Part shown: in pieces, positions 37,394-46,841 of the stretch | Layout: the number at the start of each line of letters is the position of its first letter | Numbering within the stretch: position 1 is the first letter of the stretch | Program-made: the position numbers and the translations under genes | Notes under the pieces: generated by a model | Databases searched by the model: none | What the model saw: the letters and a program-made list of their open reading frames with translations, nothing else | Told to the model about the DNA's origin: nothing | DNA from: Chryseosolibacter sp044507775 | GTDB taxonomy: Bacteria; Bacteroidota; Bacteroidia; Cytophagales; Cyclobacteriaceae | Direction of reading: 5' to 3' | Assembly: GCA_044507775.1 (NCBI GenBank) | Contig: JBIQIY010000001.1 | Coordinates: 343,902-407,901 of the forward strand | Length of the DNA stretch: 64,000 nucleotides

Positions 37394-37412
37394 TCCTTAA
37401 AGTGAAGAAGAG

Positions 37413-38984
37413 ATGAAAAAAACAAAATATATCATAGGGTGCAGCCTCCTACTAGCTCTGCTGAGTGGCTGTACCGGGGATTTCGAAGAGATCAACACAA
37501 ACCCGAACCGCACGACGGTGGGCATGATCCAGGCATCAGCAATGTTTGAGCCGATCCTCTACAACTCTGCCAACCAGTGGCTGAACCGCACCTGGTATTA
37601 CAACGACGAGTTGATGCAATTCACAGCACACACCGGAGGCGTTACGCGTCGGGAACACTTGTACTTCTTTGAAGACTCAAGGGATTGGTACGGCTTCTGG
37701 AATCATTATGCCACATACGGCAAGAATGCCAGGCACATGTACGACCTGGCCGTCGAACAGAACAACCCGGCCCTGATGGCGATTGCTCTAACATATAAGG
37801 TTCTGTTCTTTTCCAACATGACCGATATGTTCGGCGACATTCCTTACGAAGAGGCCTTTAAAGGAAGAGAGCTCGGCGGAACACTCACGCCCAAATTCAA
37901 TACACAGAAGGAAGTCTACGAGTTTATGTTCACCGATCTCGAAACAGCGAATGACCTGTATGCGACCAACCCGCTATTTGCGAAGCCCGAAATGGACGGC
38001 ATGTACGGAGGCAACATGGCCGCGTGGCGCAAGTTCAACAACTCGTTGTATCTGCGACTTCTGACTCGCGTAAGTGGCCGCTCAGAGATGAACGTCGGAA
38101 CCAAAATGACCGAGATCGTAAGCAATCCGGAGAAGTATCCTGTGTTCACTTCCAATGCAGACAATGCAACTGTGAAATTTACGGGAGCGGCTCCGTACAT
38201 CAGCAACTTCGGTGTTGAAACCGAGAGTGGATTTACATCCAGCGGAAGAAAGTTGACGGAGCAACTTATCGGTATGACGGTACAGACCGATGGAGGTGGC
38301 AACCAGATCTACGTCGACCCTCGCCTGCCGATCATCGGGAAGAAAAACCCCGTAGCGCAGTCGAACCCGCTGAACATCTGGAAGGGCACAATATCCGGTG
38401 CAACAGAAGATCAGCGCGCCGCTGCCGACGCCGGATCTTCCTGGCTGAACTATAAAGTCTTCTGTAGAAGGGATGCACCCGCATATTACATGGACTACGC
38501 AGAAGTGCAGTTCATCTTCGCAGAAGCCGCGCTGAAGGGTTTGATCACCGGCGGAGAGACTGCAGCGAAGAGTTACTATGAGGCTGCTATCACAGCTTCC
38601 ATGGAAAAATGGTCTGAACAGGGTGCGTATTCCGAAACTCCGACCAGCATCACTCAAAACGACATTGATACCTACCTGGCGTCACCGCTAGGCTCGTGGG
38701 ATGCCGCCACAGACAAAGCCGCGGCGATTGGCAACCAGAAATATCTCGCCCTCTTCTGGGTGGGGATGGAAGCGTGGCATGAGTACCGCCGGACTGGCTA
38801 TCCCGAATTGACGATCGGTGCGGGCACGGTGTACAATGACAACGTGTTGCCTACGCGCTTTGGGTACCCCGCGATTACCATGTCCACGAATTCAAAGAAC
38901 GCCAACGAAGCGCTGGGCCGAATGGGCGGAGCAAACGACATGAAAACGCCAGTATGGTGGAGCAAACAAGCCATCGGCAACTAG
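37413..38984 (+). CDS. SusD/RagB-family lipoprotein (locus 2, SusD-like-2 type)
   Basis: 523 residues. The lipobox LLSGC gives Cys20, followed by TGDFEEINTNPNRTT, the usual beginning of the shorter SusD-like subfamily. Further marks are RREHLYFFEDSRDWYGFW, YMDYAEVQFIFAEAALKG, and a C-terminal FWVGMEAWHEYRRTGYPEL and LPTRFGYP. It partners the preceding SusC and presumably binds its ligand on the cell surface. The operon continues 34 bp on with a BACON lipoprotein. Confidence 0.95.
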   Translation: MKKTKYIIGCSLLLALLSGCTGDFEEINTNPNRTTVGMIQASAMFEPILYNSANQWLNRTWYYNDELMQFTAHTGGVTRREHLYFFEDSRDWYGFWNHYATYGKNARHMYDLAVEQNNPALMAIALTYKVLFFSNMTDMFGDIPYEEAFKGRELGGTLTPKFNTQKEVYEFMFTDLETANDLYATNPLFAKPEMDGMYGGNMAAWRKFNNSLYLRLLTRVSGRSEMNVGTKMTEIVSNPEKYPVFTSNADNATVKFTGAAPYISNFGVETESGFTSSGRKLTEQLIGMTVQTDGGGNQIYVDPRLPIIGKKNPVAQSNPLNIWKGTISGATEDQRAAADAGSSWLNYKVFCRRDAPAYYMDYAEVQFIFAEAALKGLITGGETAAKSYYEAAITASMEKWSEQGAYSETPTSITQNDIDTYLASPLGSWDAATDKAAAIGNQKYLALFWVGMEAWHEYRRTGYPELTIGAGTVYNDNVLPTRFGYPAITMSTNSKNANEALGRMGGANDMKTPVWWSKQAIGN

Positions 38985-39018
38985 AGACAAATAGAGGAAC
39001 TATAAGAATATAGCGATC

Positions 39019-40251
39019 ATGAACAAGAACAAACTTTATTCAACTCTGCGGACGGGAGCGCTGATGACGGCGCTGCTAATGACTTTCGCGAGCGTACTTC
39101 AGTCGTGCGACGACGATGATGAACCATCCGGTCCTGCGAGCTTCACAATAGAAGGGAATCCCACGGGATTGACAGCTGGCATCGCCGGCAAAACGGAAAC
39201 GTACACGGTTCGGGGCAATGGATCCTGGCAAATTGTCGCGAAAGAGGAAGCTGACTGGGTTAAGATATTTCCCAATGAAGGCGAGGATGATGGCATTTTC
39301 AAGATCACGGTCCTGGAAAACAAGACCTTCGAACAGCGCGTGGCGAACCTTGCGTTCGTCGTAAACGGCGAAGAGCAACCCGTGTTGTTCAGAGTGGAAC
39401 AGGAGCCTGCCGTGCCAGCCCTTACCCTTCCCGGAAACGTGGTGATCCAGTCAGCCGGAGGAAACTTCGACGTAGTATTTAATACCAACGTAGAGTGGAC
39501 CTACACGCTCAGTGACGACTCGTGGCTTACCGAAGTCTCCAAGGAGGCAGGAAAAGTAACGCTAGCCGCAGCTGTCAACAGAGGCGAGGGGCGTTCCGTT
39601 ACCATGAATGTTATTGCGACCGACTACCCTGAACTTTCAGGGTCTCTGACACTCGAGCAACTGGCAGGGAATATTGTGTTGGTAGAAGACTTCAACTGGC
39701 TTGCTTACGGAAATGCGATCACGTATGAAACGGGTGGAGAAACGAGGTACGACAACTGGACTGCGGACGAGAAAGCGAGAGGCTGGACAAGTACTGTTAA
39801 CACTGTCACAGGCAGCGGAAACACTCCAATGTTGTATGCGCGTCAGGGCTTTGTCAAGCTTGGCAAAACCAGCTACGGCGGCGACTTCATATCTCCGAAG
39901 CTCTCAAGTATTGAGGGTACCGCGGATTTGAAAGTGACCTTTAAAGCTGCGGCGTATATATCTGCTGGAGGAACAGTTGATTCGAAAGAGCTGGTCATCG
40001 AGATTCTTGGAGCAGGTACACCGAGCACGGACCTCATTATTGTAGATAACGTTCCGAACTCCAGGACTCAGGATGATAACGGTGTCGTTAATGACATCTG
40101 GGCAGAAGACCGCGCCTTTACTTTTACCATCACCGGCGCTACCGCAGATACTCAAATCAGATTCATCGGAAAAGCCTTCGACCTGACTACAGAAGCTATC
40201 AACAGAAACCGCATCTTCCTTGACGACGTCAAGGTTGTGTTAATGGAATAA
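39019..40251 (+). CDS. BACON-domain surface lipoprotein
   Basis: 410 residues. The lipobox LQSC gives Cys30, followed by an acidic DDDDEP stretch typical of surface-exposed Bacteroidota lipoproteins. Two Ig-like BACON domains follow (about 38-125 with GNGSWQIVAKEEADWVKIFP, and 130-215 with FNTNVEWTYTLSDDSWLTEV). The remainder (FNWLAYGNAITYETGG to the end) looks like a jelly-roll binding domain, possibly of the choice-of-anchor/DUF5689-adjacent kind. It occupies the SusE position after SusCD and ends at a strong terminator, so it is probably a surface ligand-binding protein. No catalytic motif seen. Confidence 0.8.
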   Translation: MNKNKLYSTLRTGALMTALLMTFASVLQSCDDDDEPSGPASFTIEGNPTGLTAGIAGKTETYTVRGNGSWQIVAKEEADWVKIFPNEGEDDGIFKITVLENKTFEQRVANLAFVVNGEEQPVLFRVEQEPAVPALTLPGNVVIQSAGGNFDVVFNTNVEWTYTLSDDSWLTEVSKEAGKVTLAAAVNRGEGRSVTMNVIATDYPELSGSLTLEQLAGNIVLVEDFNWLAYGNAITYETGGETRYDNWTADEKARGWTSTVNTVTGSGNTPMLYARQGFVKLGKTSYGGDFISPKLSSIEGTADLKVTFKAAAYISAGGTVDSKELVIEILGAGTPSTDLIIVDNVPNSRTQDDNGVVNDIWAEDRAFTFTITGATADTQIRFIGKAFDLTTEAINRNRIFLDDVKVVLME

Positions 40252-40274
40252 ATGAGTAAGTGAGAAGTAAGTTT

Positions 40275-40310
40275 AAAGTCTGTGTACTGATCGTGCACAG
40301 ACTTTTTTTT
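40275..40310 (+). terminator. Rho-independent terminator of the second SusCD operon
   Basis: AAAGTCTGTG and CACAGACTTT form a perfect 10-bp stem with an 11-nt loop, and the plus strand continues the T-run to eight T. It lies 23 bp after the BACON gene stop. Confidence 0.9.
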
Positions 40311-40365
40311 CAAGTGAGCATATAACAATGAAGGGAACGAATTGCGCAGGGATGTGATACCAGCT

Positions 40366-42780
40366 TCACTCCGATCTCAAACTATCCACCGGATTTATCA
40401 GCGCCGCCTTCACAGCCTGCGTACTCACAGTCACCAAAGCCAACACAACACCTGTTGCAAGGGCCACGAAGAACGCCCATGAATGGTCCAGCAAGTCAAT
40501 GTGATTCGCGAAGCCGCGCAACCACTTATCCAATGCATAGTAGGCGATCGGCCACGCAATCAATCCAGCAAGTAATACAAGCTTGACGAAATCAGTTGAA
40601 AGAATGCTGACAATATTCGCCAGGCTCGCCCCGAGAATTTTTCGGATGCTTACTTCCTTAGCCCGCTGGGCGGCGACAAAAGCGATTAACCCGTACAGGC
40701 CAATGCAGCCGATGCTGATGGCAACAGCCGAAAAGAAAGTCAACAGCTTGGATATCTTCATCTCCTCGGCGTAAAAGGTTGCCAGCTGATCGTCCAGGAA
40801 TGCGTACGTAAAATAGTTACCCGGAAACGTCTCCTTCCACCTCTGTTCGATATAAGAAATCGCATCAGCTGAATGCATCATGTCAATCTTTACAGATCCC
40901 TTGGCAAAATAGCCCGTGTTCGTAAGAATAACCGGGTGCATTCCTTCCCGCAATGTTACAGTCTGAAAATCCTTCACCACTCCGATGATTGTTGCGTCAG
41001 TGGTCCAGTATGTGATCTTCTCCCCGATCGCCTTCTCCGGATCCGTGATGCCGATTTCCCTCACCAGCGATTCGTTCACAACAACGCTCTTGCCGGATAG
41101 ATCGGTTAATACGGAAGTCCCGGACACAGTCTCGATCCCGAACATGCGCAGGTAGACAGAATCCATAAATTTCACTTCGGCGCTCCGCTCCTCTCCGGCA
41201 AACGAAACGTGTTTCAAATTTGCCCACCATTTGTTAATGGTTGCCGAAGGCGTGTTCAAAGAAAAGCTGACATTCCTGATCGCAGAATTATTTAACAAGT
41301 TATTTCTCAACGTTGACAGCGTTGAAGCTTTGGAGTCCGGCAAATCAAAAGTCACTACTGCCTCTTTGTCGAATCCCAGCGGTTTCGAAAGTACATGCTC
41401 CGTTTGACGAATCACGATAATCGTGCAGATAATCAGCACCTGTGAGATCAGGAATTGAAAAGTGATCAGTCCCTTTCGCGTAAACAGGCTTGTTGACCCG
41501 CTCGCAGATCCACTACCCTTCAGTGCGACAACCGGTAAGAAGCCGGACAACACGAATGCAGGGTAAAGCCCGGACAAAACCGTTACAGCCAACACTGCGC
41601 ATCCACTAAAAATGAGATTGTCGGATTGTGTCAGTGCACTTGCCTGGAGCGAAATACCGAAGAGGTCCTGCAGGAATGGCAGCAACTGGCTGACGGCGGC
41701 CATCGCCAGCATCATCGCAGTAAGGGTAACCAGGAACGCTTCTGAAAGAAACCGAAAAACTATACTCTGACGCGAACTTCCCAGCGTCTTGCGGATGCCA
41801 ACCTCTTTGCTGCGCCGGATCGCCTGCGCACTGGCCAGGTTGATAAAGTTGATACAGGCAATAGCCAATATGAACAAACCAATAAGTCGCAACGTGAAAA
41901 TAGTCTCCCGTGAAATTATTCGTTCATTGAAATTCCCTATGTTAAAGTGAATATCACTGAGCGGTTGAATGGTAAAGACAAGGTTCTGCCGATGATCCTT
42001 GGCGACATGTCTTTCAAGTATCCTTTCAAGTTTCGGTTCGATGGTTGATGGGTCTGCATCCTTGCGCAATAAAAAATAGGTTTGCGAAAACGAGTTGGTG
42101 CCTGCGTCCAGGTTATCCGTTAGACCAGAATCCTTAACGCTTTCTAACGTCGCGTATGACAGTGCAATCCGGATCGGAAAGTCCGTGTTGGCAGGTGGAT
42201 CTGCAATGATACCGGTAATCGTAAAGTCAGCCCAATTGTTCAGTCGCAAGACTTTGCCGAGAGCGTCACCATTGAAATATTTCTCCGCAATGGTGCGCGA
42301 CACTACTGCCTGGTACGGTCTCGCGAGCGAACTGGCAGTTCCTTTCAGCCACTCAAAGTCGAGCAACCGAAAGAATTCGGGCTGAACGAGGTACGTATTT
42401 GTTTCGCGGAAAAGTTCCTTGTTGATTTCAACGTTCGATTGCTCGGGATTCAACTTGATCACAATTCCAACTTCTTCAATCTCAGGAATCTCCGTGCGAA
42501 GGATAGCAGCCAGTCCATGCGGGGTTCCCGTATCCAGGTCGGCGGGCAGGCCTTTGTTAACGCGATAGACCCGAGCGGCGTTGGTGTGGTATCGGTCATA
42601 ACTAAGTTCATGGCTGACAATGAGATGTACTAAGATCGCACATGCGATCCCAAGTGTCAGTCCTGCGACGTTAATGATCGTAAAACGCCGTTGACGCGAC
42701 AGGTTCCGCCATGCAACTTTGAAATAATTTCTGCCCAACCCGGACGAATGAAATTGATGACTTCCGACAAATGGTCTCAT
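40366..42780 (-). CDS. FtsX/MacB-like ABC transporter permease
   Basis: 804-residue inner-membrane protein. An N-terminal helix (FTIINVAGLTLGIACAILVHLIV, about 33-55) precedes a MacB periplasmic core domain, then three helices with an FtsX motif (RRSKEVGIRKTLGSSR); the second half repeats the plan (AQRAKEVSIRKILGASLANI) and ends INPVDSLRSE. No ATPase gene is adjacent; Bacteroidota carry many such orphan two-half permeases. Substrate unknown; efflux or lipoprotein/envelope roles are typical of the family. It is a paralog of the gene at 48520-50913, in the opposite orientation, and of the relic at 19.5 kb. Confidence 0.9.
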   Translation of the reverse strand: MRPFVGSHQFHSSGLGRNYFKVAWRNLSRQRRFTIINVAGLTLGIACAILVHLIVSHELSYDRYHTNAARVYRVNKGLPADLDTGTPHGLAAILRTEIPEIEEVGIVIKLNPEQSNVEINKELFRETNTYLVQPEFFRLLDFEWLKGTASSLARPYQAVVSRTIAEKYFNGDALGKVLRLNNWADFTITGIIADPPANTDFPIRIALSYATLESVKDSGLTDNLDAGTNSFSQTYFLLRKDADPSTIEPKLERILERHVAKDHRQNLVFTIQPLSDIHFNIGNFNERIISRETIFTLRLIGLFILAIACINFINLASAQAIRRSKEVGIRKTLGSSRQSIVFRFLSEAFLVTLTAMMLAMAAVSQLLPFLQDLFGISLQASALTQSDNLIFSGCAVLAVTVLSGLYPAFVLSGFLPVVALKGSGSASGSTSLFTRKGLITFQFLISQVLIICTIIVIRQTEHVLSKPLGFDKEAVVTFDLPDSKASTLSTLRNNLLNNSAIRNVSFSLNTPSATINKWWANLKHVSFAGEERSAEVKFMDSVYLRMFGIETVSGTSVLTDLSGKSVVVNESLVREIGITDPEKAIGEKITYWTTDATIIGVVKDFQTVTLREGMHPVILTNTGYFAKGSVKIDMMHSADAISYIEQRWKETFPGNYFTYAFLDDQLATFYAEEMKISKLLTFFSAVAISIGCIGLYGLIAFVAAQRAKEVSIRKILGASLANIVSILSTDFVKLVLLAGLIAWPIAYYALDKWLRGFANHIDLLDHSWAFFVALATGVVLALVTVSTQAVKAALINPVDSLRSE

Positions 42781-42945
42781 AAGCTAAGATATTATAAAAG
42801 TGTCCTGAGTAAAGGCGCCAGTAGATTAGCGGCCGAGCCAAAACTTGCGTTTTCCACCGCCTGGCACCAATAACTCTCATTCCACAATACGACTGAAGAC
42901 AATTGAACTGCCTCTTGCCCCCACTTACGAATGTAGCATTTCATT
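42781..42945. other. Spacer between permease promoter region and repeat array
   Basis: 165 bp, no gene. The last 15 bp (about 42931-42945) resemble the joining segment of the array, so the array may once have had a further unit here. The permease promoter should lie near 42800-42900. Confidence 0.4.
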
Positions 42946-43633
42946 GAAAGCCCTGAAAGGGCGCAAGATAACAGCCCAGGGTAACGAGCCCACATAGGCT
43001 ACCTCCAACGCCGACACTGCCAACAACAACGAGATGCTGATCGCAATCCGGCGAGGAGCCCTGGGTTGAATGTGCATATTCCATTGAAAGCCCTGTAAGG
43101 GCGCCAGACAACAGCCCAGGGTAACGAGCCCACATAGGCTACCTCCAACGCCGACACTGCCAACAACAACGAGATGGTGATCGCAGTCCGGCGAGGAGCC
43201 CTGGGTTGAATGTGCATATTCCATTGAAAGCCCTGAAAGGGCGCCAGACAACAGCCCAGGGTAACGAGCCCACGTAGACTACCTCCAGCGCCGACACTGC
43301 CAACAACAACGAAATGGTGATCGAAGCCCGGCGAGGAGCCCTGGGTTGAACGGTATCGTAACGCAGAAGCCCTGAAAGGGCGGAAGATATCAGCCCAGGG
43401 TGACGAGCCCACATAGGCTACCTCCAGCGCCGACACTGCCAACAACAACAAAATGGTGATCGTAGCCCGGCGAGGAGCCCTGGGTTGAACGGTATCGTAA
43501 CGCAGAAGCCCTGTAAGGGCGCCAGACAACAGCCCAGGGTGACGAGCCCACATAGGCTACCTCCAACGCCGACACCGCCAACAACAACGAGATGGTGATC
43601 GTAGTCCGGCGAGGAGCCCTGGGCTGAATGTGC
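42946..43633. repeat. Five tandem copies of a structured 140-bp unit
   Basis: Unit starts are at 42946, 43086, 43226, 43366 and 43505 (periods 140, 140, 140, 139; the last unit about 129 bp). Each has a GCCCTGAAAGGGC or GCCCTGTAAGGGC hairpin, then CCCAGGG, a small AGCC/GGCT hairpin, CGCCG paired with CGGCG around an AACAACAAC spacer, and CCCTGGG. The stems are nested, so each unit can fold as one element. Copies share most positions but differ by scattered substitutions. Two alternative joining segments alternate with the units (TGCATATTCCATT or CGGTATCGTAACGCA). Open frames seen on the minus strand here follow the repeat period and are not real genes. Confidence 0.9.
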
Positions 43634-43648
43634 AAAGAAGGAGCCTCT

Positions 43649-44119
43649 CTACTTCGCCGGTTGGCGATTCTTTCGGTAGGAATTTTTGATTGCGATCTTT
43701 CCGTCCTTAAAAGTAAATAAGTCGCATCCGGTCACTTCAACCCGTGTGCCATCCGCCTTCGTGCCACTAAAGATCCATTCAGAAAATCCGCGGTTGCCGG
43801 AAACAAAATGTTTTGCATTGTTCCATTGAGCATCCGGGAACGTTGCAAACACTTCCTCGAATGCTTTCTTCACCGCATCCTGGCCTGTATATCGTTGCCC
43901 TTCTCGATCCGGTCCCGCCGACGCCTCGAAGACACAATCCTCCGTCATGTGACGCATGATTGCTGGAATATCATGATCATTAAACGCATCCGCGAAGGAC
44001 TGCAGAAAAGCTTCGTTAACTGGTTTATCGGATTGGCCCATAAGCAGAACTGGAAAGAATAAGGCAAAAGGGAAAACTATTATTCCGATGCACCGCGATA
44101 TACCGAATTCCTTCAGCAT
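43649..44119 (-). CDS. NTF2/SnoaL-like exported protein
   Basis: 156 residues. A hydrophobic leader (GIIVFPFALFFPVLLMGQ, about 13-30) suggests export. The mature domain is a small cone-shaped NTF2-like fold: VNEAFLQSFADAFNDHDIPAIMRHMTEDCVFE, then a GQDAVKKAFEEVFATFPDAQWN helix and strands ending GCDLFTFKDGKIAIKNSY. Proteins of this type bind small hydrophobic ligands or catalyse isomerisations; the function here cannot be stated. It borders the repeat array. Confidence 0.8.
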   Translation of the reverse strand: MLKEFGISRCIGIIVFPFALFFPVLLMGQSDKPVNEAFLQSFADAFNDHDIPAIMRHMTEDCVFEASAGPDREGQRYTGQDAVKKAFEEVFATFPDAQWNNAKHFVSGNRGFSEWIFSGTKADGTRVEVTGCDLFTFKDGKIAIKNSYRKNRQPAK

Positions 44120-44433
44120 TGTGTGTCGTTTTAAGAATCTTCTATCACAAAATACCCACGCCGAACAATTAAATTAAGATACTAAAAAAAAGGAATCCCG
44201 CCAATTCTACGTTGCTGCTACTCGAAGCTTTTTAGCCTGACCAGTCAATACCCTTACCAAGGGAAAAGCGCCTTCCAGCATAGTTGTAAATACTCCCATC
44301 GTGTCAGGTCTCATCTCGATCTGAAATTCTTCGTGGGACCTATTTTGAACTTATGAACTACATTGCTAAATTCCGTTCAGACTGGCTGAACCCAGCATCG
44401 GAGAACATCACCCTGCATCAATCATTGAACATT
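44120..44433. other. Divergent promoter region
   Basis: About 310 bp between two genes transcribed away from each other. No coding sequence and no convincing promoter or operator could be picked out by eye. Confidence 0.4.
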
Positions 44434-45435
44434 ATGAGCCGCCTACTAGCAGTCGCGTTGACCATCGCATGCATGGGTGCCCATGCACAAAAGTTGCACA
44501 CTATTTCGTTATCGTCCGAAACGCTTTCGCCTTCGCTGAAACTCAACTATCGCGTTGTAAGCGTTGTCGATGGCCGGAAAAATCAATCGCACATTGGCAT
44601 CGTGCAGAAGGGCATGTCAAACACACCCCGATTTACCACTTTCAAAACCTCTATGGAGCAGGAGATAATGGGATTGCTATCGCGATCAAGCTCGGCGATG
44701 AACGGACAGGATGTAGTTCTCCGCATTGAATACCTCGCTGTTAGTGAGCAGACCCGTGCAACAAGCGAAACCGGGAAGGTAGAAATCACCGCAGATCTCT
44801 TCAGCGTTTATGACCAGGGTGCTTTGTTCATTGCAAGAAAATTCACCACAAAAGAAACACGGGGGATGGAGGTTACCGCCCGGCATCCCACAAACATTGC
44901 CGCGGCCTTAGAAGAACTGCTGGCCAGCTTCAATACAAGGTTTCCCTTCACGCCTCGTGACTATGAAACGGTCGTCCCTGTGAGTGAGATCGCCGCCTAT
45001 CGGAACGAGCCACAAGCGGAAATCAATGCACCTATTCTCCACGCGAATGAATACTCGAATGGGATATATGCTACATTTGAAGAATTCCGCGACAACCACC
45101 AGTCCGTGAAAGACGGATATGAAGTGCGCGAGGGAGACCCTTTGAAAGCCCGTTGGGTTGACGAGGGTGGAAAGAAATCGCGAATCCGGGACGACGTTTA
45201 CGCGCTTGCACACAACAACCGCCTCTATATTTTCTTTACCGGATCTTTTTATCCCATTGAGCAGAAGAGCGACGGCCTGTTTTTCTCAGGGCCCGCCGTA
45301 CCAGATAATGGTGCAGTGATGGCTGGTGGCCTCATGGGTGGAATGATCGGAGGCGCCATCGCCGCTGCAGCCAGCGCGAAAAGAACGATCTATCGGATTG
45401 ATCTCTCAAACGGTTCGTTGCAGGCAATGGATTAG
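44434..45435 (+). CDS. Exported protein of unknown function
   Basis: 333 residues from the ATG at 44434, which puts a signal peptide (MSRLLAVALTIACMGAHAQ) at the N-terminus; a 27-residue longer frame to 44353 is less likely. No known domain is recognised. The first half (LKLNYRVVSVVDGRKNQSHIG, TRFTFKTSMEQEIMGLL) is mixed alpha/beta like small lipoprotein-type envelope domains. A Gly/Ala-rich segment, GGLMGGMIGGAIAAAASAK, near residue 305 could be a glycine-zipper membrane segment. Monocistronic. Confidence 0.7.
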   Translation: MSRLLAVALTIACMGAHAQKLHTISLSSETLSPSLKLNYRVVSVVDGRKNQSHIGIVQKGMSNTPRFTTFKTSMEQEIMGLLSRSSSAMNGQDVVLRIEYLAVSEQTRATSETGKVEITADLFSVYDQGALFIARKFTTKETRGMEVTARHPTNIAAALEELLASFNTRFPFTPRDYETVVPVSEIAAYRNEPQAEINAPILHANEYSNGIYATFEEFRDNHQSVKDGYEVREGDPLKARWVDEGGKKSRIRDDVYALAHNNRLYIFFTGSFYPIEQKSDGLFFSGPAVPDNGAVMAGGLMGGMIGGAIAAAASAKRTIYRIDLSNGSLQAMD

Positions 45436-45659
45436 CCCCACGAACCTACGACTACACGCACGTTCCTCTAGCAATCCAATACAGGCCGCTTAGTAACGGC
45501 TTGAAAAGAACCACACAGGTAGCGCCTTCTTCGAAAAAGGAAGCGGGCAATCTTCTGGGTCAGGTAAAGGGTGATCAATAACATAAGAAACAATTGTCAG
45601 TACCGGCCTTCGGCTTTATTTATGGCTAAAATCGTACGAGTGGTATTCACATCTCCCGA

Positions 45660-46817
45660 TTACCAGGAAGTTGTAATCCCTATCTCGACGCGCTCATTCG
45701 CATCCGCATTCACGCCCTCGCCTTTCAGAAGGGGGTCAAGGTTTCCCCAACCCAACGCAGCGATCCTGTCAGGACCAACGCCCTTTGAAACAAGGTAGGT
45801 TTCGAGAACCTCGGCTCTCTTTCTTGTTAGCTGTTTGCCCGAACCCGTTTTTTCAACCGCTCCCGACAGATCAAAGAAACCTTCGGATGACCCAGGCAAC
45901 ATGAAACTGCGCTTCTCCCCCGCCGCACAGTGCGCATTGATCGCTATCGCCCACCCTGCATTAGCTTTTAACATCAGAGCGAGCGCATCAACGGCCTCCC
46001 TGCTGTCAGGCTGCAGCACGGCAGCGTGCTGATAAAACAGTGCGTCAAAAAGCAGATTGATCTTACCCGGACGCAGTTTCGTTGCGCGGAACTTTACTTC
46101 CCATGCATCCTGCGCATTTAGGTAAACATCAGGAACGTTTCCCAGTCTGCCCAGGTCAATGACCCGGCTGACAGGACTGTATCCATCGGCGTAAAATGTC
46201 ATCTTGAGCGCATGTTTATCGTAGTCGCCTCCGAGATTGACAACCTGCCCCGTCTTAAATGCAGTAATAACCTCACCCCGGTTGTCGAACAACAGCACTT
46301 TACCGGCGATGGGAATGTCGTTTATGGTCTTTGCAACAAACGCGAAAGGAATTTGCGAATTAGCACCCTTCCGGTCGGAAGTCGTTCCTCCATTGTTTAC
46401 AACAAAGAAATTGTTCTCTTCGGGGTCCAACAATACCTTGCCACCGGTGTACAGTTCTAACGCGACAGGCGCACTGAATGCACCGCCAACATCCTGCGAA
46501 TACGCCGTGTGAAAATCTGCGTAAATCCAGGCGTCGAAAAACCCCTTTTCATTTACAAGGTAATCACGATGGGTTTCGGCAATGTCAAACCGATCCGTCT
46601 CGAGGGCGTACACGTGATGCATCTTCAGTATATCATCGTAAATGACCGAGGCCTCAGGAAACATTTCATTAATTGACATTTCAAACGAAGATGCCGTTGA
46701 CTGTTTTTCAAAGGACCCGACTACCACATAAAACCTACTGGCAAATGCTGTAGATGAGATCGCCAAAGATGCCAGCATAGCGATCACAAGTGGAATGAAT
46801 GGAATTCTCGTCGTCAT
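45660..46817 (-). CDS. SPOR-like / OmpA-like envelope protein
   Basis: 385 residues with a signal peptide (cleavage near AFA, 26). Residues about 27-105 resemble a SPOR domain (FYVVVGSFEKQSTASSFEMS). A central beta-rich linker follows, then a C-terminal OmpA-type peptidoglycan-binding domain (about 270-385): AVDALALMLKANAGWAIAINAHC, LTRKRAEVLETYLVSKGV, NERVEIGI. Likely a periplasmic protein linking peptidoglycan to the outer membrane. A closely organised paralog lies 24 bp upstream. Confidence 0.8.
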   Translation of the reverse strand: MTTRIPFIPLVIAMLASLAISSTAFASRFYVVVGSFEKQSTASSFEMSINEMFPEASVIYDDILKMHHVYALETDRFDIAETHRDYLVNEKGFFDAWIYADFHTAYSQDVGGAFSAPVALELYTGGKVLLDPEENNFFVVNNGGTTSDRKGANSQIPFAFVAKTINDIPIAGKVLLFDNRGEVITAFKTGQVVNLGGDYDKHALKMTFYADGYSPVSRVIDLGRLGNVPDVYLNAQDAWEVKFRATKLRPGKINLLFDALFYQHAAVLQPDSREAVDALALMLKANAGWAIAINAHCAAGEKRSFMLPGSSEGFFDLSGAVEKTGSGKQLTRKRAEVLETYLVSKGVGPDRIAALGWGNLDPLLKGEGVNADANERVEIGITTSW

Positions 46818-46841
46818 GATTGTATTAGATTTGGAACAGCA

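Noticed and set aside
42946..43633. CRISPR array
   Set aside because: Period is about 140 bp with no short unique spacers of constant length, and no cas genes are near.
42925..43635. Several minus-strand open frames of 64-184 codons in the repeat region
   Set aside because: They track the 140-bp period, repeat the same peptide in different frames, and have no start context; a byproduct of a GC-rich repeat.
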